NCBI GenBank assembly: GCA_039933785.1
Contig: JBDTNL010000011.1
Coordinates: forward strand, 1-64,000
From: JBDTNL01 sp039933785
GTDB taxonomy: Bacteria > Acidobacteriota > Thermoanaerobaculia > Multivoradales > JAGPDF01
Length of the DNA: 64,000 nucleotides
Reading direction: 5' to 3'
The position numbers were made by a program, and so were the translations under genes. This document shows, piece after piece, positions 55,872-64,000 of this stretch (position 1 is the stretch's first letter; each line of letters opens with the position of its first letter). The notes under the pieces were generated by a model, which did no database searches, was not told the origin of the DNA, and worked only from the letters and a program-made list of their open reading frames with translations.

Positions 55872-57259
55872 TCTTGCGCCGCAGAAATCTCGCCCTCCTC
55901 CTCGCCACCTTCGTTTGCGCTCTTGGTTGTGCGACGAAGACTGCGCCTCCGCCAGTCCTTCTCATTTCGGTCAACGGACTGCGTGCGGACGCTCTCGGCC
56001 CGCGATTGACGCCCAATCTGCACGCACTGACGGCTTCGGCAAGCTGGTCTGGAAGGGCGATCTCGACGTCGTCCGACAACGCCCCGGCTCTCGCTTCAGT
56101 GCTTACGGGTTTGCGACCCTGGCAGCACCAAGTCCTGCTCGACGGCGGCGTGCTGGCGCGGCGGTACATCACGATCGCCCAAGCCCTGGGCACGCTCGGC
56201 TACCACACCGCCGGGTTTGCCCATCAGCGCAACTTGAGACGTGCCAACGGCCTGGCGCGCGGGTTCGATGCGTTCGATGGCGACAGCAACATCGAACGCA
56301 TCTGCAGGGAAATCGCGCGAACGGACGCGGCACCGACGCTCATTTGGGCGCATCTCGATCCGTTGCGCGAAGGCTACCGGCGCCTCGACCGCTTTCTACC
56401 GCGCCTCGAAGGGGCTCCGAGAGACCTGCCCGAGCAGGTCACACCGATCGACATCGAGCGCTGGTTCGATCTGGCTAAGCCAATGCCCGCGGGAGTTCGC
56501 GCCCAGTTTTGGGCGCTCTACCAAACCGACATCGCGCTGGTCGACGAACAGGTCGGAGATCTCCTCAAAGCGCTGCGGGACTCGGGCCGATTCGACGACA
56601 CCTTGATCGCCGTGGTGTCCACACACGGCGAGGACTTCGGCGAGCACGGACAATCGAGCCACGGCGGTAGCCTCGGCCGCGCACTCATCGAGGTGCCCCT
56701 TATTCTCAAGCTGCCCAGGGCCAAGAACCGCGAGACGTCGGCTCTAGTGATCCCGGCCACGGAGCGGGTGTCGATCGCCCGCCTGTTTGCCACCATCCTG
56801 AAGGCTGCCGGGGGTGAGCCGCCGCCCGGAGTGGCTCCGCACCTCGGCATCCGCGACCCCGCGGGCGCGATCTCTGAGCTTTACGCAAAGAACGGCGTCA
56901 ATTCGAGCAGCCTCGTGGTCGGCGACCTGCAGCTCGAGCGCAGCGTCCGATTCGCTGAAGCCGACCCGGACTACTATCGCGCCCGCCTGGCTGTGATCGG
57001 CGTCGACGCATCGCCGGCGCTTTCGAAGCCGGCTCAGCTCATCCTCACCCAGGCGCTCAAGCCCTTCCGTCAGCGGCTACCCTGGCGCGGCAACGGAGAC
57101 TCGCCGACCCTCCGCATCCAACGTTGGCTGGTGGACGGCGGTATCGAGACGATTCAGGATCCGTTGCTGGAGCGCCGGCTGCTCGCTCAAATCGAGCGCG
57201 GCTACTTCGCCTTCGTGCCCGAGGAATTGACCGCCCGCGAGTCCTTGCGGCGGCGGTGA
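55868..57259 (+). CDS. Sulfatase-fold lipoprotein, catalytically degenerate
   Basis: 463 residues. A lipobox ending ALGC (C21) marks a lipoprotein. The rest has alkaline phosphatase/sulfatase fold landmarks: LLISVNGLRADAL, LTPNLHALTA, ALASVLTGLRPWQHQV and VSTHGEDFGEHGQSSHGGS. Key residues are replaced: Asp to Asn (N36), the nucleophile position is Asn (N71) where Cys/Ser/Thr is needed, the following Arg is Leu (L75), and the metal-binding Asp before HGE is Thr. So it is probably not a sulfatase and may have a structural or regulatory role. Translationally coupled to the lytic transglycosylase. Confidence 0.85.
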   Translation: MILRRRNLALLLATFVCALGCATKTAPPPVLLISVNGLRADALGPRLTPNLHALTASASWSGRAISTSSDNAPALASVLTGLRPWQHQVLLDGGVLARRYITIAQALGTLGYHTAGFAHQRNLRRANGLARGFDAFDGDSNIERICREIARTDAAPTLIWAHLDPLREGYRRLDRFLPRLEGAPRDLPEQVTPIDIERWFDLAKPMPAGVRAQFWALYQTDIALVDEQVGDLLKALRDSGRFDDTLIAVVSTHGEDFGEHGQSSHGGSLGRALIEVPLILKLPRAKNRETSALVIPATERVSIARLFATILKAAGGEPPPGVAPHLGIRDPAGAISELYAKNGVNSSSLVVGDLQLERSVRFAEADPDYYRARLAVIGVDASPALSKPAQLILTQALKPFRQRLPWRGNGDSPTLRIQRWLVDGGIETIQDPLLERRLLAQIERGYFAFVPEELTARESLRRR

Positions 57260-57294
57260 TATATTCCAAAGCTCCCCCACAGCGGGGGTGCCCG

Positions 57295-57370
57295 GGGTCC
57301 ATAGCTCAGCGGTTAGAGCATCCGGCTCATAACCGGTTGGTCCCTGGTTCGAATCCAGGTGGACCCACCA
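57295..57370 (+). tRNA. tRNA with CAU anticodon (Ile2 or elongator Met)
   Basis: A 76-base cloverleaf with 7 bp acceptor GGGTCCA/TGGACCC, discriminator A and encoded CCA. The D arm GCTC/GAGC, T arm CCTGG-TTCGAAT-CCAGG and anticodon CAT at 57328-57330 are clear; base pair 27-43 is a T/T mismatch. The G1-C72 pair excludes the initiator. The variable loop TTGGTC and the CTCATAA loop resemble E. coli tRNA-Ile2 (lysidine-modified C34), so Ile2 is slightly favoured over Met. Confidence 0.9.
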
Positions 57371-57475
57371 CCAGGGAGCAGCCCAGATTGAACGTCGACC
57401 GATCTCAGCGGGTGTCAGATCAGCAGGACGGAGGAGCAGCCGCCGTCCAGCCCATCGCCCCGGTCCGAAGTGTAC

Positions 57476-57510
57476 GAGGGGGTGCTCCAGCGAGCACCCC
57501 CTCACTTTTT
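57476..57510 (+). terminator. Rho-independent terminator after the tRNA
   Basis: A perfect 11 bp stem (GAGGGGGTGCT and AGCACCCCCTC), a 6-base loop and a tail ACTTTTT lie 105 bp past the tRNA and 20 bp before the next ATG. No other gene is seen between 57371 and 57475. Confidence 0.92.
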
Positions 57511-57530
57511 GTGCAAAGGAAACGCTCGGC

Positions 57531-58271
57531 ATGAACAGTCCCCTCGAGAGCATCGTCGCACTGCAAAGCACGCTCCGCCGTCTCGCCGAGGTCGAAGCGC
57601 GGCTTAACGGGATCCCGGACAGCATGCGCGAGCTGCACGAGCAGCACACCGCGCGCAGCGCCGAGATCGAAGCCCTGAACTCCGCCGCGGCCGAGGCCGG
57701 CACGGAGCGGCGCGTCGCCGAGGGCGCGATCGCCGACACCCAGGAGAAACTCCAGCACTTCCAGCAACAGATCAGCCTGGTCCGCACGCAGCGCGAGTAT
57801 GCGGCGCTCCTGCAGGAGATCGATACCGCCAAGTCGTCGGTCAAGGGGTTGGAGGACCAGGCGCTGCAGGCATTCGAGCGCGAAGGCAAGGCGCAGAGCG
57901 AGCTCGAGACTCAGCAGGAAGCCTTCGCCGACACCGACAAGGCGTACGCGGTCGAGCTCAAGCGTTGGGAAGCCGAGAAGCCGAGCATCGCCGCCGAGGC
58001 CTCGATGTTGAAATCTCAGGTGAGCGAGCTCGAGGGCCAGGTCGCACCCGCACTGCTGTCGCGCTTCAACCGCCTCTTGCAGCGTAGCCGCGGCGACGCT
58101 CTCGCGGCCATCCGCCTCGCCGAGCGGGTCGGCAAGGGACCGCAGATCTGGTCCTGCGGCGCCTGCAACTTCCGCGTCCGTCCGCAGGTGGTGGTCGAGA
58201 TCCGCAACGCCGGTGCGATTCTCGAGTGCGACAGCTGCAAGCGCATCCTCTACGTCGCTCCGGAAGGCTGA
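57531..58271 (+). CDS. Coiled-coil C4-type zinc-ribbon protein (CT398-like)
   Basis: A 246-residue soluble protein: a helical hairpin of coiled coil (about 10-185), then a C-terminal C4 zinc ribbon, WSCGACNFRVRP ... LECDSCKRILYV. This matches the CT398/HP0958-like family; in Helicobacter the homologue interacts with sigma54 and flaA mRNA. It follows the terminator and precedes the RNase HI-like gene by 0 bp, in a three-gene unit with yggS. Confidence 0.9.
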   Translation: MNSPLESIVALQSTLRRLAEVEARLNGIPDSMRELHEQHTARSAEIEALNSAAAEAGTERRVAEGAIADTQEKLQHFQQQISLVRTQREYAALLQEIDTAKSSVKGLEDQALQAFEREGKAQSELETQQEAFADTDKAYAVELKRWEAEKPSIAAEASMLKSQVSELEGQVAPALLSRFNRLLQRSRGDALAAIRLAERVGKGPQIWSCGACNFRVRPQVVVEIRNAGAILECDSCKRILYVAPEG

Positions 58272-58712
58272 ATGGCGGAGCCCAACACGCCAACCTCGGC
58301 CCGCGCCTGGATCGACGGCGCCTCGCGCGGCAATCCCGGCGAGGCGGGCTTCGGAGTCCTTTTCGAGCAGGACGGAGAGCGCAGCGAGATCACCGGGTTC
58401 CTCGGCCGCACGACCAACAACGTCGCCGAGTACTCCGCGTTGCTCGCCGCCTTGACCCACGCCCACCGCACAGGGGTGCACACCCTGTCGCTCTATTCCG
58501 ATTCTGAGTTGCTGGTGCGCCAGCTCAACGGTCAATACAAGGTGAAAGCCGCGCATTTGATACCGATGTACCTCAAGGTGCTGCAGCTGAAGCGCGGCAT
58601 CCCGAAGCTCCGGGTCGAACACGTGCGGCGCGAACAGAACAACCAAGCCGACGGCCTCGCCAACCGCGCCATCGACCTGCGCGAGCCGGTGCCCGATTGG
58701 CTGGAGCTTTAA
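58272..58712 (+). CDS. RNase HI-like protein
   Basis: 146 residues of the RNase H fold. Acidic active-site residues are recognisable: Asp in ARAWIDGASRGNPGEAGFG, Glu in NNVAEYSALLAAL, Asp in LYSDSELLVRQL and a terminal Asp in QNNQADGLANRAID. It should cut RNA in RNA/DNA hybrids; it is of the short, RnhA-like archaeal/actinobacterial type. It overlaps the yggS start by 16 bp. Confidence 0.92.
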   Translation: MAEPNTPTSARAWIDGASRGNPGEAGFGVLFEQDGERSEITGFLGRTTNNVAEYSALLAALTHAHRTGVHTLSLYSDSELLVRQLNGQYKVKAAHLIPMYLKVLQLKRGIPKLRVEHVRREQNNQADGLANRAIDLREPVPDWLEL

Positions 58713-59398
58713 GCGATCCCATCGCGACTCGCCTGACGGCGATTCGCTCCCGCATCGAAAAAGCCTGTGCCCGCTCGGGCCGCGATGCGGCTGCCGTCAC
58801 TCTGGTCGGCGCCAGCAAGACTCACGACTCGATCATTCTGCGCGCCGCGTACGACGCCGGCCTCAAGATCTTTGGCGAGAATCGCGTGCAAGAAGGTCAG
58901 CGCAAAGCGCCGGAGTTGCCCGCCGACTGCGCCTGGCACCTGCTGGGCCCGCTGCAGACCAACAAGGTGCGCCCCGCCGTCGCGACCTTCTCGGTCTTCC
59001 ACGCCGTCGATCGCGAGAAGGTGGCGCGAGCTCTAGATCAGGAGTGCGCCGCGCGCAACGAGTATCGCGAGGCGTTTCTGGAGATCAACCTGGGCGGCGA
59101 AGAGAGCAAGCACGGCTTCGCCGTCGAGACGCTACTCACCGAGGCCGCGCCGCTCGCGGCACTCGCGCATCTAAGAGTCGTCGGGCTGATGGCGATTCCG
59201 CCGGTCGAAGAAGACCCCGAAAGGGCACGTGCTTGGTTCCGACGGCTGCGCGACCTTCGGGATCGGATGAGTGCTCGACCGGAGTGGTCGGCCTGGCCCG
59301 GCCTCCTCAGCATGGGGATGAGCGCCGACTTCGAGATCGCGATCGAAGAGGGCGCGACGCATGTGCGGGTGGGGACGGCGCTCTTCGGAGAACGCTAG
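58697..59398 (+). CDS. YggS/PROSC family PLP homeostasis protein
   Basis: 233 residues from TTG 58697. This is an alanine-racemase-fold single-domain protein: PLP lysine in VTLVGASKTH, then FGENRVQEGQRKAPELP, WHLLGPLQTNK and MGMSADFEIAIEEGATHVRVGTALFG. The family buffers pyridoxal phosphate and amino-acid pools. No ATG or GTG is available near the conserved start, so the TTG inside the RNase H gene is the likely start. Confidence 0.93.
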   Translation: MAGALSDPIATRLTAIRSRIEKACARSGRDAAAVTLVGASKTHDSIILRAAYDAGLKIFGENRVQEGQRKAPELPADCAWHLLGPLQTNKVRPAVATFSVFHAVDREKVARALDQECAARNEYREAFLEINLGGEESKHGFAVETLLTEAAPLAALAHLRVVGLMAIPPVEEDPERARAWFRRLRDLRDRMSARPEWSAWPGLLSMGMSADFEIAIEEGATHVRVGTALFGER

Positions 59399-59488
59399 TT
59401 GTTCCCTATGTTCGGCAAGCCGTCGAAGTCCGAGTAGGTGCTGCACGATCCCCGGGCCGAACGCCGTGTTACGCTCCCGCGCGTTCTC

Positions 59489-60541
59489 ATGAAGCGTGCG
59501 CTTGCGCTCCTCGGCGGCCTGTTTCTGCTCCATTTGGCGCTCCTCGCGGTGCGGCCGGCTGGGCCGGCGGTGGAGTCCGCGACGGCCACCAAGGCGGCGA
59601 GCGGACCGCGTGTCGGGATCGTCTTCGACGTCGGCGGGCGGGGAGACAAATCGTTCAACGACGGCGCCTGGAATGGCGCCGAGCGCGCCGAGCGCGAGCT
59701 CGGGGCGCGAGTCCGGTTCGTCGAACCCGGCGATGGGTCGGACCGCGAGGCGGGGCTCCGGCTGCTGGCGGCAGAAGGCATGGATCTGGTCATCGGTGTG
59801 GGCTTCATCTTCACCGACGATCTCCTCACCCTGGCCGCTGAATATCCGAGGGTTCATTTCGCCGGCGTCGACCTCGCCCTGCGTACCGACGCACAAGGGC
59901 ATCCATTGCCGATGCCGCCCAATCTCGCGGCGCTCAAGTTCCGCGAGGAGGAAGGGTCCTTTCTGGTCGGTGCGCTCGCCGCATTGGTCGGAAACTCGAA
60001 GAAAGTCGGCTTCGTCGGGGGCATGGACATTCCCCTGATTCACAAGTTCGAGCAGGGCTACCGGCAAGGCGTCGCGGCGGTGTGCGCCGATTGCGAGGTC
60101 ATCGCGCAGTACGCGGGCGTCACGCCCGAGGCCTTTCGCAATCCCGGCAAGGGCAAGGAGCTCGGCTTGTCCCAATACCAGGCGGGCGTGAATGTCATCT
60201 TCCACGCCGCCGGTTCGACCGGACTCGGAGTTTTCGAGGCCGCGCGGGCGAGCGGCAAGCTCGGGATCGGCGTCGATGCCGATCAGTACGCCGAGGCGCC
60301 GGGCTTCGTGCTCACCTCGATGACCAAGGGTGTCGACACCTCGGTGTACGACGCCATCGCGAGAGTGAAGAGCGGCACCTTCAAGGGCGGCGTCTATGCC
60401 TTCGGCCTAGCCGAGAACGGCGTCGGGTACGTCTACGACCAGAACAACAAGGCGCTGATTCCGGACGCCGCGCATGCCCGCGTCGAAGCGCTTCGGCAAG
60501 ACATCATCGCCGGCCGCATTCACGTCACGGTGAAGCAGTGA
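59489..60541 (+). CDS. BMP-family substrate-binding protein of a nucleoside-type ABC importer
   Basis: 350 residues with an N-terminal hydrophobic export segment (LALLGGLFLLHLALLAV), then a BMP/Med fold: VGIVFDVGGRGDKSFNDGAWNGAE, VIGVGFIFTDDL, KVGFVGGMDIPLIHKFEQGYRQG, VNVIFHAAGSTGLGVFEAA and GIGVDADQY. No lipobox Cys is visible. BMP proteins bind nucleosides or purines. Its TGA overlaps the ATPase GTG by 3 bases, so the four importer genes are coupled. Confidence 0.93.
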   Translation: MKRALALLGGLFLLHLALLAVRPAGPAVESATATKAASGPRVGIVFDVGGRGDKSFNDGAWNGAERAERELGARVRFVEPGDGSDREAGLRLLAAEGMDLVIGVGFIFTDDLLTLAAEYPRVHFAGVDLALRTDAQGHPLPMPPNLAALKFREEEGSFLVGALAALVGNSKKVGFVGGMDIPLIHKFEQGYRQGVAAVCADCEVIAQYAGVTPEAFRNPGKGKELGLSQYQAGVNVIFHAAGSTGLGVFEAARASGKLGIGVDADQYAEAPGFVLTSMTKGVDTSVYDAIARVKSGTFKGGVYAFGLAENGVGYVYDQNNKALIPDAAHARVEALRQDIIAGRIHVTVKQ

Positions 60542-62097
60542 GCTCAGCCGCTCCCGCCCTTTCGCTTCGGGACATCTGGAAGAGCTTCGGGCCGGTGGTG
60601 GCCAACGCGGGTGCCGCGCTCGAAGTCGAGGCCGGCGAGATCCACGCTTTGGTGGGCGAGAACGGGGCCGGAAAATCGACGCTCATGCGCCTGCTCGCGG
60701 GCCTGTCGGCACCCGATTCCGGATCGATCCAAGTCGAAGGGCGAGACGTCACCGGTTGGTCTCCCGCCGACGCCATCGCCGCCGGCATCGGGATGGTGCA
60801 CCAGCACTTCATGCTCGTGCCGACACTCTCCGTGGCCGAGAACTTGGTGCTCGGTCGCGAGCCCCGGCGCGGACGGTTGCGATCGACCCTCGATCTCGAA
60901 CAGGCGCGCCGGGATGTCGAGCGCTTGGTGCACGAATCTGGCCTCACGGTCGAGCCCGACGCGCTGGTCGGCGACTTGCCGGTCGGGGTCGCGCAAAGAG
61001 TCGAGATTCTGAAAGCGCTCTATCGCGGAGCGCACATCCTGATTCTCGACGAACCCACCGCCGTGTTGTCGCCGCCGGAGGTCACGGACTTCTTGCGTGT
61101 CCTGCGCACGCTGCGCGACACCGGAACGACGGTCGTCCTGATCACCCACAAGCTCGACGAAGTGATGGCGGTCTCCGATCGCATCACGGTAATGCGTCGC
61201 GGCAAGACGGTCGCCCGCCTGATCACCCGCGAGACCTCCCCGGCGGCGATTGCGCAGGCCATGGTTGGCCGCGAGGTCCTGCTGGCTGGCGAGGAATCCG
61301 CCGCGACAGACAATCGCGCTTTTTCCGCGGACGCCGAACATCAAGGCTCCTTGCTGTCGATCGACCATCTCGTCGTATCCAGCAACCGCGGGACTCGTGC
61401 CGTCGATAACCTCAGCCTGGAGCTTCGCGGCGGCGAGATTCTCGGCATCGCGGGCGTCGAGGGCAACGGCCAGACCGAGTTGATCGAGGCCCTGGCCGGA
61501 CTGCGGAAGGTCGAGAGCGGCAGGATCACGCTTGCCGGACGAGACGTGGGGCCACTGACGGTGCGCGAACGCGAAGCGGCCGGACTGGCGCACATTCCCG
61601 AGGATCGTCATCGGCGCGGCTTGATCCTTGACTACACCCTGGCGGAGAACCTCATCTTGGGCCGCCAAGATCTCTTCTCTCGCCACGGCCTCCTCGATCG
61701 AGCCGCATTGCAGAGCTATGCCGGGAAGCAGATCGCGGCCTTCGACATCCGCCCGACCGATGCGGCCGCACCAGCACGAACGCTGTCGGGCGGGAACCAA
61801 CAGAAGATCGTCATCGCCCGCGAGATGGGGCACGGCTTCAAGGTACTGCTCGCCGCGCAGCCGACTCGCGGAGTCGACGTGGGCGCCATCGAATTCATTC
61901 ATCGACAGCTGCGCGAGGCTCGAGATTCCGGCAAGGGTGTGCTCTTGGTGTCCTCGGAGCTCACCGAGATCCTGGCGCTGGCCGACCGTGTCGCGGTGCT
62001 CTTCCGCGGCCGAATCGTGGCGATGCTGCCGCGCTCCGCAGCCAGCGCCGAAGCGATCGGTCCCTATATGACCGGCGCCAGGGGGGCTGCGGCATGA
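60538..62097 (+). CDS. Nucleoside-type ABC importer ATPase (double cassette)
   Basis: 519 residues, two fused ABC domains. First: Walker A GENGAGKST, Q-loop HQHFMLVPTLSVAENLVLG, signature region DLPVGVAQRVEILKALYRG (LSVG-like, degenerate), Walker B ILILDEPTAVLSP. Second: GVEGNGQTELIEAL, IPEDRHRRGLILDYTLAENLILG, signature LSGGNQQK, and AAQPTRGVDVGAIEF (degenerate Walker B). This layout is shared with RbsA and NupO-type ATPases. GTG start overlaps the BMP stop. Confidence 0.95.
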   Translation: MSSAAPALSLRDIWKSFGPVVANAGAALEVEAGEIHALVGENGAGKSTLMRLLAGLSAPDSGSIQVEGRDVTGWSPADAIAAGIGMVHQHFMLVPTLSVAENLVLGREPRRGRLRSTLDLEQARRDVERLVHESGLTVEPDALVGDLPVGVAQRVEILKALYRGAHILILDEPTAVLSPPEVTDFLRVLRTLRDTGTTVVLITHKLDEVMAVSDRITVMRRGKTVARLITRETSPAAIAQAMVGREVLLAGEESAATDNRAFSADAEHQGSLLSIDHLVVSSNRGTRAVDNLSLELRGGEILGIAGVEGNGQTELIEALAGLRKVESGRITLAGRDVGPLTVREREAAGLAHIPEDRHRRGLILDYTLAENLILGRQDLFSRHGLLDRAALQSYAGKQIAAFDIRPTDAAAPARTLSGGNQQKIVIAREMGHGFKVLLAAQPTRGVDVGAIEFIHRQLREARDSGKGVLLVSSELTEILALADRVAVLFRGRIVAMLPRSAASAEAIGPYMTGARGAAA

Positions 62098-63200
62098 GCG
62101 AGCGTCCTGACTCGATTCGCTTCGACCGCACGGCGTTCGTCGAGGCCCTGCTGCCTCCCCTGCTGGCGCTGCTCATCGCGCTCGTGCTCGGCGATTTGCT
62201 CATCCTCGCGTTCGGGCAGTCGCCGGCCATGGTCTATCGCTTGCTGCTCGACGGCACCTGGGGCAATCCCTACGGCCTCGGTCAAGTGCTCTACAAGGCG
62301 ACGACGCTGACCTTCACCGGTCTGGCGGTTGCCCTGGCGCTACGAGCCGGTCTGTTCAACATTGGCGCCGAGAGCCAGCTCGCCGCCGGCGCCTTCGCCG
62401 CCGCGCTTGTCGGCCTCGCCCTGCCTCATGGACTGGCGTGGCCGATCGCGGTGCCGCTCTGCCTGATCGCGGCGGCGACCGCCGGTGGCAGCGTGGGCGC
62501 GGTGGCTGGGGTTCTCAAGGCGCGCTTCGGCGCGCATGAAGTCATCGTCACGATCATGCTGAACTTCATCGTGCTCGCGCTGCTCAACTGGGCCGTGGCG
62601 GCGAAGCTTCACGAGCCAGAGACGCTGCACACGCCGGCGATCAAGAGCGGTGGCTTGGCGCGCTTGGCAGATACCTTCCCGTCTTTGCACGGGTCGGCGG
62701 CCAACTGGACGATCGTCGTCGCGGGGCTCGCCGCGCTCGCGGTCGCGGTGTTGCTGTTTCGTAGCCGCTTCGGCTACGACCTCAGGGCAGTCGGCCTGCA
62801 ACCCGACGCCGCCGAGGCGGGCGGCATTCGGGTTCAAGCCACATGGATCTCTGCCATGGCGCTGTCGGGCGCGCTGGCCGGACTCGGCGGCTCGAATTTC
62901 GTGCTTGGCTACAAGGGCTACTACGAGGACGGACTCGCCGGTGGGTCGGGGTTCATGGGCATCGCAGTCGCTCTGGTGGGACGGAATCATCCGCTCGGCG
63001 TGCCCATCGCGGCTCTGCTCTTTGCGACCCTTTCCCAGGGCGGCCTCGCCATCCACGCGGCAGTGCCCAAGCAACTCGTGGAAGTGCTGCAGGCGACGGT
63101 GATTCTGGCCATGGCCGCGACCGCGCCCGAGGTCCGCCGCTTGCTGCGCTCCTCGCTCAAGCCACGACACTCGAAAGGCGAAACGGAGGGCGGCGCGTGA
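62094..63200 (+). CDS. Nucleoside-type ABC importer permease 1
   Basis: 368 residues, eight to ten hydrophobic helices. It has the BPD_transp_2 motif region GLFNIGAESQLAAGAFAAALVG and NPDAAEAGGIRVQATWISAMALSGALAGLGGSNFVLG-type segment. ATG 62094 overlaps the ATPase stop (ATGA). The permease pair should form the importer channel for nucleosides, inferred from the BMP protein. Confidence 0.93.
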   Translation: MSERPDSIRFDRTAFVEALLPPLLALLIALVLGDLLILAFGQSPAMVYRLLLDGTWGNPYGLGQVLYKATTLTFTGLAVALALRAGLFNIGAESQLAAGAFAAALVGLALPHGLAWPIAVPLCLIAAATAGGSVGAVAGVLKARFGAHEVIVTIMLNFIVLALLNWAVAAKLHEPETLHTPAIKSGGLARLADTFPSLHGSAANWTIVVAGLAALAVAVLLFRSRFGYDLRAVGLQPDAAEAGGIRVQATWISAMALSGALAGLGGSNFVLGYKGYYEDGLAGGSGFMGIAVALVGRNHPLGVPIAALLFATLSQGGLAIHAAVPKQLVEVLQATVILAMAATAPEVRRLLRSSLKPRHSKGETEGGA

Positions 63201-64000
63201 AGCTCTTCGCCATCCTCGAGCAGACGGTCCGCATCGCGATCCCGTATCTGTTCGCTGCCGCCGGCGGAGTGCTCGCCGAGCGCGCCGGGGTGATCAGCCT
63301 GACCCTCGAGGGCTTCATGCTCGCCGGCGCCTTTTCGACGGTTCTCGGCTGCGCAGTGTCCGGCAACCCTTGGATCGGCATCCTCTGCGGCATGCTCGGC
63401 GGCCTTCTTTTCGGGCTCCTGCACGCCTTGGCCTCGCTGCGCTTCCGGGCGGATCAGATCGTGGTCGGTATTGCGCTGAATCTCCTCGCGGTGGGCGCCA
63501 CCCGGCTCTTCCTGAAGCTGATCTTCAAAAGCTCGTCCAACTCCGGCCGTGTCGCGGGCTTTGGAGGGGAAGGCTCGGGAGCGCTCGCCACCTTCGAGAA
63601 CCCTCTGTTCTGGGCGGGGCTCGCGGTCATTCCACTTCTCGCGTTCCTGATCGACCGCACGCCCTTCGGCTTGCGCGTGCGGGCGGTCGGCGAGCATCCC
63701 GCCGCTGCCGAGACCCTCGGCGTACCGGTGGCGCGAGTACGCGCCTGGGCGGTGGCCGCGAGCGGCGTGATCGCCGCACTCGGCGGGGCGTATCTCGCGC
63801 TCGACCAGCACCAGTTCACCGACGAGATGACCGCCGGGCGCGGGTTCATCGCGCTCGCCGCGATCATCACCGGCGGCTGGAGGCCCTGGCGCGCTGGCGT
63901 CGCGTGCCTGGTCTTCGCCGCCGCTGAAACGCTGCAGATTCAACTGCAGACGCTGCAACTGATTCCATCGCAGCTCCTGGCGACCATCCCCTACGTGGTC
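63197..64000 (+). CDS. Nucleoside-type ABC importer permease 2, cut by window edge
   Basis: GTG at 63197 overlaps the permease 1 stop. 268 residues are visible before the window ends. The BPD_transp_2 features GVLAERAGVISLTLEGFMLAGAF and FGLRVRAVGEHPAAAETLGVPVARVRAWAV and GGAYLALDQHQFTDEMTAGRGFIALAAIITGGWRPW are intact. Only the last C-terminal segment is missing from view. Confidence 0.92.
   Translation, partial: MKLFAILEQTVRIAIPYLFAAAGGVLAERAGVISLTLEGFMLAGAFSTVLGCAVSGNPWIGILCGMLGGLLFGLLHALASLRFRADQIVVGIALNLLAVGATRLFLKLIFKSSSNSGRVAGFGGEGSGALATFENPLFWAGLAVIPLLAFLIDRTPFGLRVRAVGEHPAAAETLGVPVARVRAWAVAASGVIAALGGAYLALDQHQFTDEMTAGRGFIALAAIITGGWRPWRAGVACLVFAAAETLQIQLQTLQLIPSQLLATIPYVV

Noticed and set aside
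55868..57259. Active sulfatase annotation
   Set aside because: No Cys/Ser at the formylglycine position, no adjacent Arg and missing metal ligands.
57255..57294. TATATT just upstream of the tRNA as its -10 box
   Set aside because: No matching -35 at 16-18 bp; could be chance within the sulfatase-fold gene end.

Overview
The window is a GC-rich, gene-dense stretch of chromosome from a Gram-negative-type bacterium. Clues are Sec and Tat signal peptides, a lipoprotein, an outer-membrane-type DUF5916 protein, an Slt-type lytic transglycosylase, a sigma54 activator and a proton-pumping transhydrogenase. A MXAN_5187_C-type protein, DUF5916, the PCRxxDTR secreted domain and the rpsU-mutS2-dnaG-rpoD order suggest Acidobacteriota (perhaps Thermoanaerobaculia-like) or a myxobacterial relative. 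That placement is an inference; there is no rRNA gene here to settle it.

Layout: 1-9.1 kb carries a sigma54 response regulator (cut by the window edge), selA, a MXAN_5187_C-type protein, a secreted TPR protein, tldE/tldD, an acyl-CoA carboxylase beta subunit and purE. 9.2-19.5 kb carries a parvulin foldase, recQ, an NTF2-like protein, dinB, a YHS protein, a DinB/YfiT-like protein, ettA, a Tat-exported HisC-like aminotransferase and a secreted Asp-box protein.

19.5-29.5 kb is the most unusual block. A minus-strand run of seven closely spaced genes starts with a 2086-residue secreted protein (PCRxxDTR domain, seven ~87-residue two-cysteine modules, beta-helix). It continues with three tandem phage-tail-collar-type proteins, a Tat-signal protein, a coiled-coil protein built of 15-residue repeats and a GNAT acetyltransferase. 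A convergent DUF6916 gene overlaps the last one. No other phage genes are present.

29.6-41.5 kb carries a secreted amidase, a fused transhydrogenase (PntA2+PntB), a four-gene sulfur operon (CBS/cysteine synthase-like, aldo/keto reductase, sulfite oxidase-like, rhodanese-persulfide dioxygenase), a secreted sugar dehydrogenase that ends in the same PCRxxDTR domain, an EamA exporter, a frameshifted DinB-like remnant and an ECF sigma/NrsF-like pair.

41.6-64 kb carries a DUF5916 protein, a decayed glutaminase pseudogene, the macromolecular-synthesis operon rpsU-mutS2-dnaG-rpoD with an internal attenuator and a terminal terminator, a GAF-like/coiled-coil protein, a lytic transglycosylase translationally coupled to a catalytically degenerate sulfatase-fold lipoprotein, a CAU-anticodon tRNA with a strong terminator, a zinc-ribbon coiled-coil protein, an RNase HI-like protein, YggS, and a nucleoside-type BMP/ABC importer cut by the right edge. 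Apart from the two edge-truncated genes, the only broken genes seen are the glutaminase and the DinB-like remnant.
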